Origin: Dysgonomonas sp. HDW5A
GTDB lineage: Bacteria; Bacteroidota; Bacteroidia; Bacteroidales; Dysgonomonadaceae
Assembly (NCBI RefSeq): GCF_011299555.1
Contig: NZ_CP049857.1
Span: 3,100,001 to 3,164,000 of the forward strand
Length of the DNA stretch: 64,000 nt
Direction of reading: 5' to 3'
The notes beneath the pieces were generated by a model. That model was given only the letters and a program-made list of their open reading frames with translations. It ran no database searches and was not told the origin of the DNA. Shown piece by piece: positions 8,663 through 18,338 of the stretch (the stretch's first letter is position 1; each line of letters begins with the position of its first letter). The translations under genes were made by a program, and so were the position numbers.

Positions 8663-10306
8663 ATGGCAACTCCATCATTTAAGTATCAGGATACATTTCC
8701 AATGGGTAAAGATACTACCGAGTATTATCTGCTATCTAAGGATTATGTTTCTACCGCTACCTTTGAAGGTCAGGAAGTTTTGAAAGTAGCACCCGAAGCT
8801 TTGACTCTCTTGGCTCAACATGCATTTCACGATGTTGAATTTTTGTTACGTCCCGAGCATCAGGCACAGGTGGCAAAAATATTATCCGATCCTCAGGCTA
8901 GTGATAATGATAAATTTGTGGCACTCACTTTTCTTCGCAATGCTGAGATATCGGCACGTGGTATTCTACCATTCTGTCAAGATACAGGAACTGCCATAAT
9001 TGTCGGTAAAAAGGGGCAAAATGTATGGACCGGCAGTAACGACGAAGAAGCGTTATCGAAAGGTGTATACAATACATTTGTGGAAGATAATTTGAGATAT
9101 TCTCAAAATGCTCCTCTGAATATGTATGATGAAGTAAATACAGGATGTAATCTGCCTGCTCAGATCGATTTGTATGCTACGAAAGGTGATGAATATAAAT
9201 TTTTATTTATAGCTAAAGGTGGAGGTTCTGCCAATAAAACATATTTATATCAGGAAACTAAAGCATTGCTTACTCCCGGTAAATTGGAGGCTTTTCTGAT
9301 CGAAAAGATGAAATCGTTGGGTACTGCGGCATGTCCTCCTTATCATATTGCATTTGCAATAGGTGGAACTTCGGCCGAGAGTAATCTGAAAACTGTAAAA
9401 CTGGCATCTACTAAATATTACGATAATTTGCCAACTGAGGGTAACGAAGGCGGACAAGCGTTCCGTGATCTCGAAATGGAAGCTAAATTGCTGAAAGCTG
9501 CACAGGAACTTGGTTTAGGAGCACAATTCGGCGGTAAATATTTTGCTCATGATGTGCGTGTAATCCGTTTGCCTCGACACGGAGCTTCTTGTCCTGTGGG
9601 TATGGGAGTTTCTTGTTCGGCTGACCGTAATATCAAAGGTAAAATCAATAAAGAAGGTATCTGGTTGGAAAAAATGGAGGATAATCCTTCACGTTTAATT
9701 CCTGCCGAATATCAAAAAGCAGGCGAAGCAGGTGGTGTGAAAATTGACCTGAATCGTCCTATGCCCGAAATATTGGCTGAGCTTAGTAAATATCCTGTTT
9801 CTACACGCTTGTCATTAACTGGAACCATTATCGTAGGACGTGATATCGCCCATGCTAAATTGCAAGAACGTTTGGATAAAGGTGAGGGTATGCCTCAATA
9901 CATCAAAGATCATCCGATTTATTATGCAGGACCTGCTAAAACACCTAAGGGGTATGCTAGTGGTTCGATGGGACCAACTACTGCGGGTCGTATGGATTCG
10001 TATGTGGATGCTTTCCAAGCTGCGGGTGGTAGTCTTATTATGATTGCAAAAGGTAACCGTAGCCAACAGGTAACTGATGCGTGTCACAAGCATGGAGGCT
10101 TCTATTTGGGAAGTATCGGTGGACCTGCTGCGATATTGGCTCAAACTAATATCAAGAGCCTAGAATGTGTTGAATATCCTGAATTAGGTATGGAAGCTAT
10201 CTGGAAAATAGAGGTGGAAGATTTCCCTGCATTTATTCTTGTGGATGATAAAGGAAATGATTTCTTCAAACAATTGAAACCTAATACGGGTTGCAGTTCG
10301 ATGTAA
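8663..10306 (+). CDS. fumA: Class I (Fe-S) fumarate hydratase
   Basis: This 547-aa enzyme interconverts fumarate and malate. It is the oxygen-sensitive 4Fe-4S class, as in Escherichia coli FumA/FumB, not the class II FumC. The three cluster ligands are visible as Cys105 (FCQDTG), Cys224 (TAACPP) and Cys318 (GVSCSAD). The N-terminal alpha domain and C-terminal beta domain are fused in one chain of normal length. In Bacteroidales it serves the reductive branch from oxaloacetate to succinate, which feeds the propionate module at 37447-40188. It is a single-gene unit with a strong terminator at 10336-10371. Confidence 0.95.
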   Translation: MATPSFKYQDTFPMGKDTTEYYLLSKDYVSTATFEGQEVLKVAPEALTLLAQHAFHDVEFLLRPEHQAQVAKILSDPQASDNDKFVALTFLRNAEISARGILPFCQDTGTAIIVGKKGQNVWTGSNDEEALSKGVYNTFVEDNLRYSQNAPLNMYDEVNTGCNLPAQIDLYATKGDEYKFLFIAKGGGSANKTYLYQETKALLTPGKLEAFLIEKMKSLGTAACPPYHIAFAIGGTSAESNLKTVKLASTKYYDNLPTEGNEGGQAFRDLEMEAKLLKAAQELGLGAQFGGKYFAHDVRVIRLPRHGASCPVGMGVSCSADRNIKGKINKEGIWLEKMEDNPSRLIPAEYQKAGEAGGVKIDLNRPMPEILAELSKYPVSTRLSLTGTIIVGRDIAHAKLQERLDKGEGMPQYIKDHPIYYAGPAKTPKGYASGSMGPTTAGRMDSYVDAFQAAGGSLIMIAKGNRSQQVTDACHKHGGFYLGSIGGPAAILAQTNIKSLECVEYPELGMEAIWKIEVEDFPAFILVDDKGNDFFKQLKPNTGCSSM

Positions 10307-10335
10307 GCATTGAAAAATATATATAATTAAAAAAT

Positions 10336-10371
10336 ACCGCAGTAAGGCTCGTCCTCGCTGCGGTATTTTTT
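10336..10371. terminator. Bidirectional terminator between fumarase and HxlR genes
   Basis: TACCGCAG pairs with CTGCGGTA, with an A-run on the left and a T-run on the right. It can therefore end both the plus-strand fumarase transcript and the minus-strand regulator transcript. Confidence 0.8.
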
Positions 10372-10732
10372 ATGAATGGCATCCTTCAAGAATACTCACA
10401 CTATCTCTGCCTAGTTGCTTGCATCCCCAGTGAAAAAGGTATTCTATAAAAGGAATCAACTCTTTGCCGGTTTCCGTTAAGCGGTATTCGACCTTAGGGG
10501 GTACTTGCGGATATACCTTTCGATGAATAAGGTTGTCGGCTTCCAGTTCGCGTAAGGTTTGGGTAAGCATCTTAGTACTTATGTCTGCCATGTCTTTAGC
10601 CAGCTCATTGTATCGCATTACTTCACTCTGACTTAACCTCCAAAGAAGACGTCCTTTATATTTACCTCCGACTCGCTGAAAGGCATAATCGACAGCACAA
10701 ATATCTTTATTTTCATTTATTTTAAATTTCAT
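10370..10732 (-). CDS. HxlR-family winged-helix transcription regulator
   Basis: Starting at the ATG at 10732 this is a 120-aa protein of typical HxlR size. It has the winged-helix pattern GGKYKGRLLWRLS, MRYNELAKDM, LTQTLRELEADNLIHR and the wing VPPKVEYRLTETGKEL. A longer frame opens at 10810, but that start would overlap the divergent promoter region, and its extra 26 residues do not look like family sequence. HxlR proteins are dimeric repressors or activators that sense electrophiles or oxidants, often by cysteines. It is divergent from the exported metallo-hydrolase gene at 10858 and probably controls it and itself. Confidence 0.88.
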   Translation of the reverse strand: MKFKINENKDICAVDYAFQRVGGKYKGRLLWRLSQSEVMRYNELAKDMADISTKMLTQTLRELEADNLIHRKVYPQVPPKVEYRLTETGKELIPFIEYLFHWGCKQLGRDSVSILEGCHS

Positions 10733-10801
10733 TTCCTTATTTATTTGTTGATAATCAATATTAGAAACTTTTTGGTCTGTATGATACAATAAAGTACATA
10801 C

Positions 10802-10832
10802 TTGACACAAATATACTATATAATTACTTTTG
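10802..10832 (+). promoter_or_regulatory. Promoter of the metallo-hydrolase gene, overlapping the HxlR promoter
   Basis: TTG (10802-10804), 20 bp, then TACTTTTG (10825-10832) drives the plus-strand gene at 10858. On the minus strand TATATTTG at 10808-10815 is a -7 box for the HxlR gene, lying inside this promoter. One bound regulator could therefore affect both directions. Confidence 0.65.
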
Positions 10833-10857
10833 TAAGGAAATTTAACAATAACAAAAC

Positions 10858-11835
10858 ATGAAACAAAAATTAATGGGGATGCTATTCTCGGCTATCTTCT
10901 GGAGCTTTTTGCTCTCAAATGCACAGGCTATGACAATAGAAGGAAAGGGATTTCAACAAATGAAAATTGGCGACATCGAAGCTGTTGTATTATCGGATGG
11001 GTATATACGGATATCTCCTATACAGCCATCTATGGCTCCTGATGTTACAAGTAAGCAATTAAGTGACTTTCTGAAGGGAAATAGCAACGATACACAGTCA
11101 ATTGATTTGGCTATGAATATATTATTGTTGAAGAAAGGCGATAAATTTATTTTATTTGATTCAGGATCGGGCAGCGATATGGGGCCTACAGGTGGATGGT
11201 TGAAAGATAATCTGGCAATAATAGGTGTCTCTCCCGAACAGATTACGGATATTGTAGTTACACATGCTCATATCGACCACGTTGCAGGTCTTTTAGATTC
11301 AAACGGAAAAAGTATATATCCGAATGCCGATATTTATATGACCCAAATAGAGTATGATTTCTGGATGAGTGAAAATCCCGATTTTTCGAGATCTAAATCA
11401 AAGGATACTGCCATGGTGGCAACTATGCTTAAATATATTCGGAATATACTCACTACGCTGAAGCCGCAAATAAAATTAGTCGCTGATAAAGATATTCTTC
11501 TGGATTGTATAGAGGTGGAGCTTGCTCCGGGGCATACTCCGGGTCATATTATTTCTACTATTTTTTCGAATAACGAGAAATTAGTAGCCATGGCAGATAT
11601 AGTACATGCCAGTAATATTTTGTTTGCCAATCCCCAATGGGGAACAAGTTTCGATACTGACTTTGAATTGGGTATAAAAACCCGATTGACTGTATTGAAG
11701 AAATTGAGCTCTGAGAATGCTTTGATATTTGGTTACCATCAACCTTATCCTGGAATTGGGCACATCAGACAAATTACTAATGATAGCTACAAATGGGTGC
11801 CGGTAGATTTTGCTACACCTCAGTTAAGAGATTAA
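10858..11835 (+). CDS. Exported MBL-fold metallo-hydrolase
   Basis: This 325-aa protein has a signal peptide (residues 1-24, ending NAQA), so it is periplasmic. The zinc motif HxHxDH is present as THAHIDH at 135-141. Further likely ligands are His230 in PGHTPGH, Asp in AMADIVH near 247, and the His of FGYHQPY near 295. The two-zinc layout resembles MBL lactonases such as periplasmic AHL-lactonase types, as well as many uncharacterised hydrolases. The substrate is unknown. Divergent HxlR control suggests induction by a small compound. A strong terminator follows at 11904-11940. Confidence 0.85.
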   Translation: MKQKLMGMLFSAIFWSFLLSNAQAMTIEGKGFQQMKIGDIEAVVLSDGYIRISPIQPSMAPDVTSKQLSDFLKGNSNDTQSIDLAMNILLLKKGDKFILFDSGSGSDMGPTGGWLKDNLAIIGVSPEQITDIVVTHAHIDHVAGLLDSNGKSIYPNADIYMTQIEYDFWMSENPDFSRSKSKDTAMVATMLKYIRNILTTLKPQIKLVADKDILLDCIEVELAPGHTPGHIISTIFSNNEKLVAMADIVHASNILFANPQWGTSFDTDFELGIKTRLTVLKKLSSENALIFGYHQPYPGIGHIRQITNDSYKWVPVDFATPQLRD

Positions 11836-11903
11836 TATTTTAGATTCTTTAAAGAGGATTGATTCAGTATAATAGCGATTTTTATCTGAGAAAAATATAT
11901 TTA

Positions 11904-11940
11904 AAAAGCAGGAATCTTTCGTGTAAGGATTCCTGCTTTT
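11904..11940 (+). terminator. Intrinsic terminator
   Basis: AAAAGCAGGAATC pairs perfectly with GATTCCTGCTTTT around an 11-nt loop. It ends the metallo-hydrolase transcript. Confidence 0.85.
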
Positions 11941-12101
11941 GATTAATTGAATACAGTTGTTACCTTAATTAAAGGCTTATAGCTCTAATCGCAATAACTA
12001 TAAGTTAAAGTCTGAAATTTAACTAAATTATGGCTTATTTATGTGAACGTTTCTTTAATGCTGTTGTTTAAATAATATATGAATCTTTAAAAAGAGATAT
12101 T

Positions 12102-12326
12102 ATGGAAGCCAGGAAGAGACGTAAAACATTTACCATTATTGGTGTTTGCTTAGCTATTTTCTCTTTATTCTTTTTTTTACAGGTTGATGGATTGAGAGAT
12201 AACGGTAATATGGAGCTGGCAAATCTTTATTGGTTATTCGGGATTCTGACTATAATTACAGGATCGTTGTTTGTGTTGTTCGGTTTTTTAAAAGGTCATC
12301 ATCATGAATCTAATACTTCAGAATAA
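12102..12326 (+). CDS. Small two-TM membrane protein of unknown function
   Basis: This 74-aa protein has a basic start (MEARKRRK), a hydrophobic segment at about residues 10-28 and a second at about 42-64. It ends in a polar tail with HHH. I do not recognise a family. The basic N-terminus predicts both ends in the cytoplasm. It is a single gene with an independent terminator just downstream, which supports it being real despite its size. Confidence 0.6.
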   Translation: MEARKRRKTFTIIGVCLAIFSLFFFLQVDGLRDNGNMELANLYWLFGILTIITGSLFVLFGFLKGHHHESNTSE

Positions 12327-12349
12327 GATTCGTTGAGACTAAACTATAA

Positions 12350-12398
12350 AATCTAAGAAATTGTTCGATATGAAGGGTGAATAATTTCTTAGATTTTT
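12350..12398 (+). terminator. Intrinsic terminator
   Basis: AATCTAAGAAATT pairs with AATTTCTTAGATT around an approximately 20-nt loop and is followed by T-rich sequence, after the small membrane protein gene. Confidence 0.65.
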
Positions 12399-12439
12399 TA
12401 TTTTGATCATTATAACAGCAATAATTTGTGCAGTATATT

Positions 12440-13246
12440 TTAAGGCGAAGTGATATCGTTTATCCTGAACGCATATAAGCTTCCTGTACTTCCTACAGAC
12501 AGAAAAGTCGCACTATTGGGCGAAGTTGTATTGCGTATCACTTTACCTGCCAGCAAGTAATAATCTTTTTTTACAGACGAATTATTCGTTATAAATATTT
12601 TACCATTTACACTCGATCCCGGTGAGGTGTTTATATCATTAAGTAAGGCTGCCGATACAGCTCCTTGTGTGTCGGGTGACAATGCAGATGAAGGTAATGT
12701 GGAATCATCGGCGAAGCCAAAAGTCATCCACGAAAAATCGGCAACAGTTCCGTTCCCTAAAATATTGAGTGATACAAATACAATCCATTTTCCCGGATAT
12801 AACGATATTTTTGAATTTGTATTTATATAATTTGTATAGGTATTGGCTATATTAATGCCACTGCCCATCACTCCTTTTTCGGTTCCCGGTACATAAGCTT
12901 GCCAGTATGCAGTTCCTGTGGCATCGCTTGTCAAAACATACTTATCGACCTGATAACCGTCTCTGATCGAAAACCCCTTTACGGGAGATATGGGAGTTCC
13001 TGTTGTTACAATATCAAGTTTTACGGTCGGGGTAGTTGTTCCTATCCCTACGTTGCCCGATTTGTCTATAACAATATCTTCTTTTGTTTGAGATGCAGTT
13101 GGTGTACCCGAAGTCGCATTGTCCTTTGCCGGATCTATGTAGAGTAGTATATTTGAGGTAGCTATATTGTCGGTTTGAATTCCGATCTGCGAAAAAACCG
13201 TAAGAGGGATTATCAGTAATAATGCCAATAAAAATAAATATTTCAT
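12440..13246 (-). CDS. Exported GINT-type surface protein, cluster A gene 3
   Basis: The likely start is the ATG at 13246 (MKYLFLLALL); a longer frame opens at 13300 but lacks a signal peptide at its start. The product has about 268 aa. It has a signal peptide, the N-terminal repeat pattern QIGIQTDNI and NVGIGTTTPTVKLDI seen in many exported Bacteroidota proteins, a SIRDG/TGTAYWQAY module, and a C-terminal beta-rich part beginning LYPGKWIVFVSLNI. It is the last of three tandem paralogs read from the leader at 15097-15470. Function is unknown. The GIGTxxP motif also occurs in phage tail-fibre-like and adhesin-like proteins, so a surface structural role is an inference. Confidence 0.7.
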   Translation of the reverse strand: MKYLFLLALLLIIPLTVFSQIGIQTDNIATSNILLYIDPAKDNATSGTPTASQTKEDIVIDKSGNVGIGTTTPTVKLDIVTTGTPISPVKGFSIRDGYQVDKYVLTSDATGTAYWQAYVPGTEKGVMGSGINIANTYTNYINTNSKISLYPGKWIVFVSLNILGNGTVADFSWMTFGFADDSTLPSSALSPDTQGAVSAALLNDINTSPGSSVNGKIFITNNSSVKKDYYLLAGKVIRNTTSPNSATFLSVGSTGSLYAFRINDITSP

Positions 13247-13326
13247 TTTAGTTTTTTGTTTAATGATTATCTTATGACAACGTGTAGGATGATGTTGCAA
13301 AATATATATTTATGGATGCAGATGAT

Positions 13327-14202
13327 TTACTGGAGTGGCATAGCAATAATCCGATTCTCGGCATGTGCCGGATTGGCTGTTGTCAGTACCCTGCCTGCAA
13401 GGTTGAGATTATTCGGATAGGCAGCATTTACTAATTTCAGATAATAAGTTTTAATACCATTTGTTCGGTTATTAATAATTATAAATCCGGAAACTATGCT
13501 TGCAGTTCTGAAGTTCACATTAGAAGATATTAAGCTTCCGGTAGTTGCAGTACCATTGAGTGATCCTTCAATATCTTTTGATACTCCCGCTCCGTTTGCG
13601 GGATATAATGTACCATCTCCCGATAGGCTGTTATCGGAAAAGGTAAGCCTGAAGAAAGATCTTTCCTGATACGAAGTTCCGTAACTACCCGAGGCCGGAT
13701 CTACTCTTTGGTCTACCATAACCACCCAACGTCCTTTAGGTAGTTTTATATAAGCATAAGCATACATATTTGCATATATGAGAGATGGCGATATACTGGG
13801 GATGGTATAGTTTATAGTTCTTGTATAAACTCCCCGTATAAGAGGAATTTCGCCAGGATACCCCCAATAGGCATTGCCCGAAGCGTCAGATAATAATATT
13901 TTTGTATTTCCTTCTGTGCCATCCTCGAGACGGAATGCAGGTTTTGATGTTCCCGAAGGTCTGACCCAAATATCTAATTTATAAGAAGGAGTAGTATGCC
14001 CGATTGCAATATTTCCTGCTGGAGAGATCATTACATCATCAATCGTTTGGTCACTAGCCGGAGCTTCTGTTGCATTATTATTGCCTTTAGCATCTATATG
14101 TAAAACTCCCGATTGAGGGTTGGAGGTATTTAGACCCACTTGTGCTGAAGAGTTTATGGTTATGCACAAAAAAAAGAATATCCATTTATAAATTGAGTTC
14201 AT
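13327..14202 (-). CDS. Exported GINT-type surface protein, cluster A gene 2
   Basis: This 291-aa protein has a signal peptide (residues 1-20, ending NSSAQ), then VGLNTSNP, a linker rich in N, A and S, NIAIGHTTPSYKLDI, and a GNAYWGYPG module. The C-terminal beta-rich domain begins LPKGRWVVMVDQRV. That GxWxVxV pattern is shared with both neighbours and marks a common fold. It lies 80 bp after gene 3's start on the minus strand and 75 bp after the stop of gene 1, so the three are probably one operon. I know no characterised relative. Envelope or surface location is inferred from the signal peptide. Confidence 0.7.
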   Translation of the reverse strand: MNSIYKWIFFFLCITINSSAQVGLNTSNPQSGVLHIDAKGNNNATEAPASDQTIDDVMISPAGNIAIGHTTPSYKLDIWVRPSGTSKPAFRLEDGTEGNTKILLSDASGNAYWGYPGEIPLIRGVYTRTINYTIPSISPSLIYANMYAYAYIKLPKGRWVVMVDQRVDPASGSYGTSYQERSFFRLTFSDNSLSGDGTLYPANGAGVSKDIEGSLNGTATTGSLISSNVNFRTASIVSGFIIINNRTNGIKTYYLKLVNAAYPNNLNLAGRVLTTANPAHAENRIIAMPLQ

Positions 14203-14277
14203 ATCTACACTTTAATTTTGATTCTTTGTTGATCAATATATATTTCAATAAACAGAGATGCTTTTAAAGAACATCTT

Positions 14278-15096
14278 TTATAGATTTTGTGGTAAACGGT
14301 AAGCAATTATATTGTCTTCGCCCTTTGTGCCACCTATTTGAGCCCATAGAACCGATGGGTCGGATGTGCCGTAGACAGTAGCCCTCCCCATATAATAATA
14401 GTAGGTTGTACTTGCCAGAGGGTTATTGATGATAAAGGTTCCATAGAGTATACCACCTGATCCGTATTTCCAGAATATACCCGAAACATACTTTGCCCCT
14501 TCGATATGTGCAGAAGCGATATCGGCTGTAGTCTGAGCTATTATTGTTTCAGAAAACGTAGTGCTAAGAATTATACGATCATTAAACTGTGCTGCAGGAG
14601 CACCGCCAAGAACAATATACATAGCCACTTGTACAAGCCATTTCCCTTGAGGTAAAGTCAAATTGGTACTCGAGTTATAAAGAATATTATTGGTCACTGC
14701 AGGTTGAGTAATACCTACACTCGATTTAACGGCTGATATTCCTCCTTCGGGTACAACATCGCCCCAAGTTGCCAAACCGTTGGCGTTAGATATCAGAGCA
14801 CGTCTGTCTGCCTCGTTTCCATCTGCCAATCTCAAACCATATGCCGGAGTTGAAGTCGGTATACCCGCCGTTGCAGTTTTTATATGCAAATAGGTTGAAG
14901 GCGTACTGGTTCCTATGCCCATGTATCCATCTTTGGTGATTATCACATCATCGGCATCTCCACTACCGTCGGATTGCGTATCAGAGTTGGGATCTATGTG
15001 CAATGCTCCCAACGGATTTTTAATGTTTATCCCGACTTGTGCATTACACCAGCCGATAGATAACAGACTAAGAATAAATATTAAGCTCTTTTTCAT
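14278..15096 (-). CDS. Exported GINT-type surface protein, cluster A gene 1
   Basis: This 272-aa protein starts at 15096 with a signal peptide (MKKSLIFILSLLSIGWCNAQ). VGINIKNPLGALHID, GYMGIGTSTPSTYLHI, a LADGNEADRRALI/GLATWGD module and a C-terminal domain with LPQGKWLVQVAMYI follow. It is the first gene of cluster A. A leader reading frame stops 2 nt before its ATG, so translational coupling is possible. It shares its domain plan with 13327-14202 and 12440-13246, and its N-terminus with cluster B at 34826-37359. The long leader upstream implies control after transcription starts. Confidence 0.72.
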   Translation of the reverse strand: MKKSLIFILSLLSIGWCNAQVGINIKNPLGALHIDPNSDTQSDGSGDADDVIITKDGYMGIGTSTPSTYLHIKTATAGIPTSTPAYGLRLADGNEADRRALISNANGLATWGDVVPEGGISAVKSSVGITQPAVTNNILYNSSTNLTLPQGKWLVQVAMYIVLGGAPAAQFNDRIILSTTFSETIIAQTTADIASAHIEGAKYVSGIFWKYGSGGILYGTFIINNPLASTTYYYYMGRATVYGTSDPSVLWAQIGGTKGEDNIIAYRLPQNL

Positions 15097-15098
15097 TG

Positions 15099-15332
15099 TT
15101 AGGTAATTGATATAGTTAGTTCTTGTCTTAAAATCAAAGAAAGCAGCAGCATGTAATCGCTACACACTACTGCCGGGCATAGTTGTGCCTTAGGGGATTG
15201 ATTTATTTGTTCGGATTCTGAACGACAACAAAAAAACAAATTGTCCGAACAAACGCCCTTGTATGCACAGCTTGAATTATATTTATTGGGGAAATATATG
15301 AAAATGAAGATGAATGCGTCTTTGGTACGCAC
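15099..15332 (-). CDS. Candidate leader ORF in leader A
   Basis: This 77-codon ATG frame ends 2 nt before the first cluster A gene. Its C-terminal half contains LFFCCRSESE and then QLCPAVVCSDYMLLL. The leader B frame at 34582-34815 has LFFCCRSKS and QLCQAVVCSDYMLLL, and leader C carries QLFPAAVCSDYILL in frame. Many differences between copies are synonymous third-position changes. It may be a translated leader peptide, but the same bases form the conserved hairpins, so coding status is undecided. Confidence 0.3.
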   Translation of the reverse strand: MRTKDAFIFIFIYFPNKYNSSCAYKGVCSDNLFFCCRSESEQINQSPKAQLCPAVVCSDYMLLLSLILRQELTISIT

Positions 15333-15335
15333 AAA

Positions 15336-15360
15336 TAAAAAAAGACGGAAAATTCCGTCT
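15336..15360 (-). terminator. Terminator-like hairpin within leader A
   Basis: The minus strand reads AGACGGA-ATTT-TCCGTCT followed by a run of Ts, a strong intrinsic terminator shape, 36 nt after the AG tract. Leader B has AGGCAGA-TTAC-TCTGTCT plus T-run at the corresponding place. The stem sequence differs but pairing is kept. Confidence 0.65.
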
Positions 15361-15393
15361 AAAATATTTTTATTACTAACGTGTTTGCTAGTT

Positions 15394-15438
<45 letters not shown>

Positions 15439-15606
15439 ATATTTCAACGCAGATAACCAAGCTTAAATGGTTAAAATTTAAGCTGTTGATGTTAGTTATG
15501 TTTGTTAATTCGATTGTCATTTTTAGTGTAAAGAGTTATTTTACAGGGGCAAATATAATAAAGTTATTCTTAATACAATGAATTTGTATGTAGTATTTCG
15601 TTTTTT

Positions 15607-16194
15607 CTATCGTACCTGAAATAAATATCCAAAGGTCATACATGAGTTGTAATAGTTACCTCTTCTGTCATCCCAAGCTTTGATCATCCCATATTGAAAC
15701 GAGTAGCCTAAGTATAGACCATAAACGATCACACTGAACCCGACTTGTGGGCCAATGTCAAATCTTTTCTGATGGTCAAATATATTAGGTCTGGTTCTTT
15801 CTCCGGTGGTAAGGTCATCTACCCAATATCCGCCATGTAGACCATATTTCATAAAAGGACCGAAATCGAGTCCGAAACTGATATCATCGTCTCCAAAACG
15901 GCGCGATACAATAAGTGGAACTTCCAGATTATAAGTGTATCCTGAATAAGCAGGCTTGAATTTACTTACCGATTTACTACCTGAGAGATTGTATAAGATG
16001 GCAGGTTGAAAATACCAATAATCAGATAGATGGGTACTATACATAGCTCCTACACTAAATCCGGGTCTGCTTTTTGCACTTCCTGTACTTAAGGATGATA
16101 TGTTGAAACTACCTCTTACTCCCAGATAAGATTGAGAATTAGCACTTGCGTATGTTAAAACGGATAGCAGAATAATAATAATGGTCTTTTTCAT
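15607..16194 (-). CDS. Outer-membrane beta-barrel protein, PorT-like size
   Basis: This 195-aa protein has a signal peptide (residues 1-21, ending SANSQ). Alternating aromatic and small residues typical of an eight-strand barrel follow (GVRGSFNISS, PGFSVGAMYS, DYWYFQPAILYN, GLYLGYSFQYGM), and the chain ends in a C-terminal aromatic strand FGYLFQVR. It resembles the outer-membrane beta-barrel domain family common in Bacteroidota (OMP_b-brl type). A specific function such as PorT cannot be assigned. It is a single gene between leader A and pfkA. Confidence 0.75.
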   Translation of the reverse strand: MKKTIIIILLSVLTYASANSQSYLGVRGSFNISSLSTGSAKSRPGFSVGAMYSTHLSDYWYFQPAILYNLSGSKSVSKFKPAYSGYTYNLEVPLIVSRRFGDDDISFGLDFGPFMKYGLHGGYWVDDLTTGERTRPNIFDHQKRFDIGPQVGFSVIVYGLYLGYSFQYGMIKAWDDRRGNYYNSCMTFGYLFQVR

Positions 16195-16293
16195 GCCTTT
16201 GTTTAATTTCGAAAGTTACAAAAATAATCAAAATAGAACGATTGGAGTGTGAAAATCTCTTAAATGTTTTTCTTTCTTAACTATTCAGATACA

Positions 16294-16325
16294 AAAAGGG
16301 AGGCATTCTTCAATGACTCCCTTTT
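16294..16325 (-). terminator. Terminator of pfkA
   Basis: AAAAGGGAG pairs with CTCCCTTTT, with an inner CATT/AATG helix. On the minus strand it ends in a T-run 35 bp after the pfkA stop. Confidence 0.75.
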
Positions 16326-16359
16326 CCGTAATATTCTAAAAATCTATTAAGCAGATGTC

Positions 16360-17340
16360 TTAAATAGATAGTATTTTTAAAGTATTCACCAAATTTTCAT
16401 TTATCGGTTTATTCTTTTTGATTGCTTTAGAGAATGGAACATATACTATCTGATCGTTTTGCATTCCGATCATAACATTACGCTGATCGTCAAGTAAAGC
16501 ATCGATAGCTGCTGCTCCCATACGGCTGGCAAGTATACGGTCGTTTGCCGTTGGAGAACCTCCTCGTTGAACGTGTCCTAAGATAGTTACACGTACATCA
16601 TACTGAGGATATTCTTTTTTTACACGCTCAGACATGGCAATGGCTCCTCCTGTGATATCACCTTCGGTAACAAGAACAAGACTACTGTTTTTACTTTTTC
16701 TGAATCCGTTGGAGATTAACTCTCCCAGCTGATCGGTTTCAAACATTCTTTCGGGAATGATAGCTGCTTCTGCTCCTGTTGCAATAGCCCCGTTGAGAGC
16801 TAAGTAACCACATTCACGTCCCATCACTTCGATGAAGAACAGGCGTTCGTGTGAGCTGGCTGTGTCTCTGATTTTATCAACAGCATCCATTATTGTATTC
16901 AGCGCAGTATCATAACCGATGGTTGTATCGGTTCCGTTGAGGTCATTGTCTATTGTACCAGGTAAGCCTACGATAGGAATATTGTGCTCCTGAGCTAAAA
17001 TACGTGCACCTGTTAAAGATCCGTCTCCTCCGATAACTACCAAAGCATCTATCCCTTCGCGTTGCATTGCTTCATACGCTATCTGACGTCCTTCGGGTGT
17101 CATGAATTCTTTACAACGAGCCGTTTTCAGGATGGTACCGCCTTGCTGGATTATATTACTAACACTGTTGGTTTTAAAAGAGACGATCTCATCAAATATA
17201 AGACCTCTGTAGCCTCTCATGATTCCCTTAACTTCGATGTTATTGTATATAGCAGCACGAGTGACAGCACGGATTGCTGCATTCATTCCAGGGGCATCGC
17301 CTCCCGAGGTCAAAACACCAATACATTTAATATTTGCCAT
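16360..17340 (-). CDS. pfkA: ATP-dependent 6-phosphofructokinase
   Basis: This 326-aa glycolytic enzyme phosphorylates fructose 6-phosphate. Visible motifs are the ATP-binding [10 protein letters not shown] (11-20), GGDGS (104-108) and the catalytic PGTIDND (127-133, Asp131 as proton acceptor), plus [14 protein letters not shown] near residue 265. Glycine after the aspartate in GGDGS is the pattern of ATP-dependent rather than PPi-dependent enzymes. Length matches the bacterial PfkA type (about 320 aa). It lies downstream of ispH on the same strand with a 116-bp gap, so separate transcription is possible. Confidence 0.95.
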   Translation of the reverse strand: MANIKCIGVLTSGGDAPGMNAAIRAVTRAAIYNNIEVKGIMRGYRGLIFDEIVSFKTNSVSNIIQQGGTILKTARCKEFMTPEGRQIAYEAMQREGIDALVVIGGDGSLTGARILAQEHNIPIVGLPGTIDNDLNGTDTTIGYDTALNTIMDAVDKIRDTASSHERLFFIEVMGRECGYLALNGAIATGAEAAIIPERMFETDQLGELISNGFRKSKNSSLVLVTEGDITGGAIAMSERVKKEYPQYDVRVTILGHVQRGGSPTANDRILASRMGAAAIDALLDDQRNVMIGMQNDQIVYVPFSKAIKKNKPINENLVNTLKILSI

Positions 17341-17456
17341 AATTCTTAAGACTATATCATTTTAAATAATAGTAATCATTTCATTCAATATTATTTAGTA
17401 ATAACTGTCACTAGAACCTGTACCTGCCAAAGTAATAAACCGGTCTGCAACCTTAG

Positions 17457-18338
17457 TTATTCAGCTAAATGTGATGAAATTTCGTCGATTTTCTTTTCAA
17501 CTTCTTCCATTTGCCATTTAGGGGTCGAAGTGGCTCCGCATACCCCAATGGAAAGTCCTTTCTTGATAATCGCCGGATCAATTTCGTCAGGCGAAGATAC
17601 GAAATAAGAATTTGGATTGTATTTTTTACACTCAGAAAAAAGCACTTTTCCGTTAGAACTTTTTTGTCCGGCTACAAAAAGTATGATATCGTGCTTGGTT
17701 GCAAACTCTTTGATGTTGGGTATTCGGTTCGAAACCTGTCTGCAAATGGTGTCTACATACTCGAACTGAGCACCGTTTTGCATTCTTGATTCGATAATGT
17801 CGATAACTTCTCTGAATCCGTCAAGCGGTTTAGTGGTTTGAGAGAATAAGCAAATATTTCTTGAAAAATCTAATTTGTCCAGTTCTTCCTTCTTCTCGAT
17901 GACGATGGCTCGAGCGTCGGTTTGCCCCATTAGTCCGTTTACCTCGGCATGTCCTTTTTCTCCATAAATAACAATTTGTGTATCGTTATCTATTTCGTTA
18001 TTGTGCTTATCCTTTATTCGTCTTTGCAAACGAAGCACTACAGGACATGAGGCATCAATAATTTCGATATTGTTCTTCTTTGCTATCTCGTAAGTACTGG
18101 GTGGTTCGCCATGTGCACGAAGCAGTACTCTTGCATTTTTTAATTCGGCAAACTGTTCGTGGTTAATGGTTTTTAAACCTAACTTTTCGAGGCGCTCTAC
18201 TTCCAGATTGTTATGTACAATATCGCCCAGACAGTACAATGTACCGCCTTTGTCCAACTCTTCTTCCGCTTTTTTTATGGCATTGACTACACCAAAGCAA
18301 AAGCCCGATTTTGAATCTATTTCTATTGTATTCTTCAT
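17457..18338 (-). CDS. ispH: 4-hydroxy-3-methylbut-2-enyl diphosphate reductase
   Basis: This 293-aa enzyme carries out the last step of the MEP pathway, reducing HMBPP to IPP and DMAPP. The three conserved Fe-S cysteines are Cys14 (SGFCFGV), Cys98 (DASCPVV) and Cys199 ([10 protein letters not shown]), and the substrate-binding ATSTPKW lies at 269-275. It overlaps the upstream cmk gene by 4 bp (ATGA-type overlap at 18335-18338), showing translational coupling. cmk next to ispH is a frequent arrangement in Bacteroidota. Confidence 0.95.
   Translation of the reverse strand: MKNTIEIDSKSGFCFGVVNAIKKAEEELDKGGTLYCLGDIVHNNLEVERLEKLGLKTINHEQFAELKNARVLLRAHGEPPSTYEIAKKNNIEIIDASCPVVLRLQRRIKDKHNNEIDNDTQIVIYGEKGHAEVNGLMGQTDARAIVIEKKEELDKLDFSRNICLFSQTTKPLDGFREVIDIIESRMQNGAQFEYVDTICRQVSNRIPNIKEFATKHDIILFVAGQKSSNGKVLFSECKKYNPNSYFVSSPDEIDPAIIKKGLSIGVCGATSTPKWQMEEVEKKIDEISSHLAE

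Noticed and set aside
10733-10810. N-terminal extension of the first HxlR protein
   Set aside because: The longer start lies on the divergent promoter and the added residues do not fit the family. The ATG at 10732 gives normal length.
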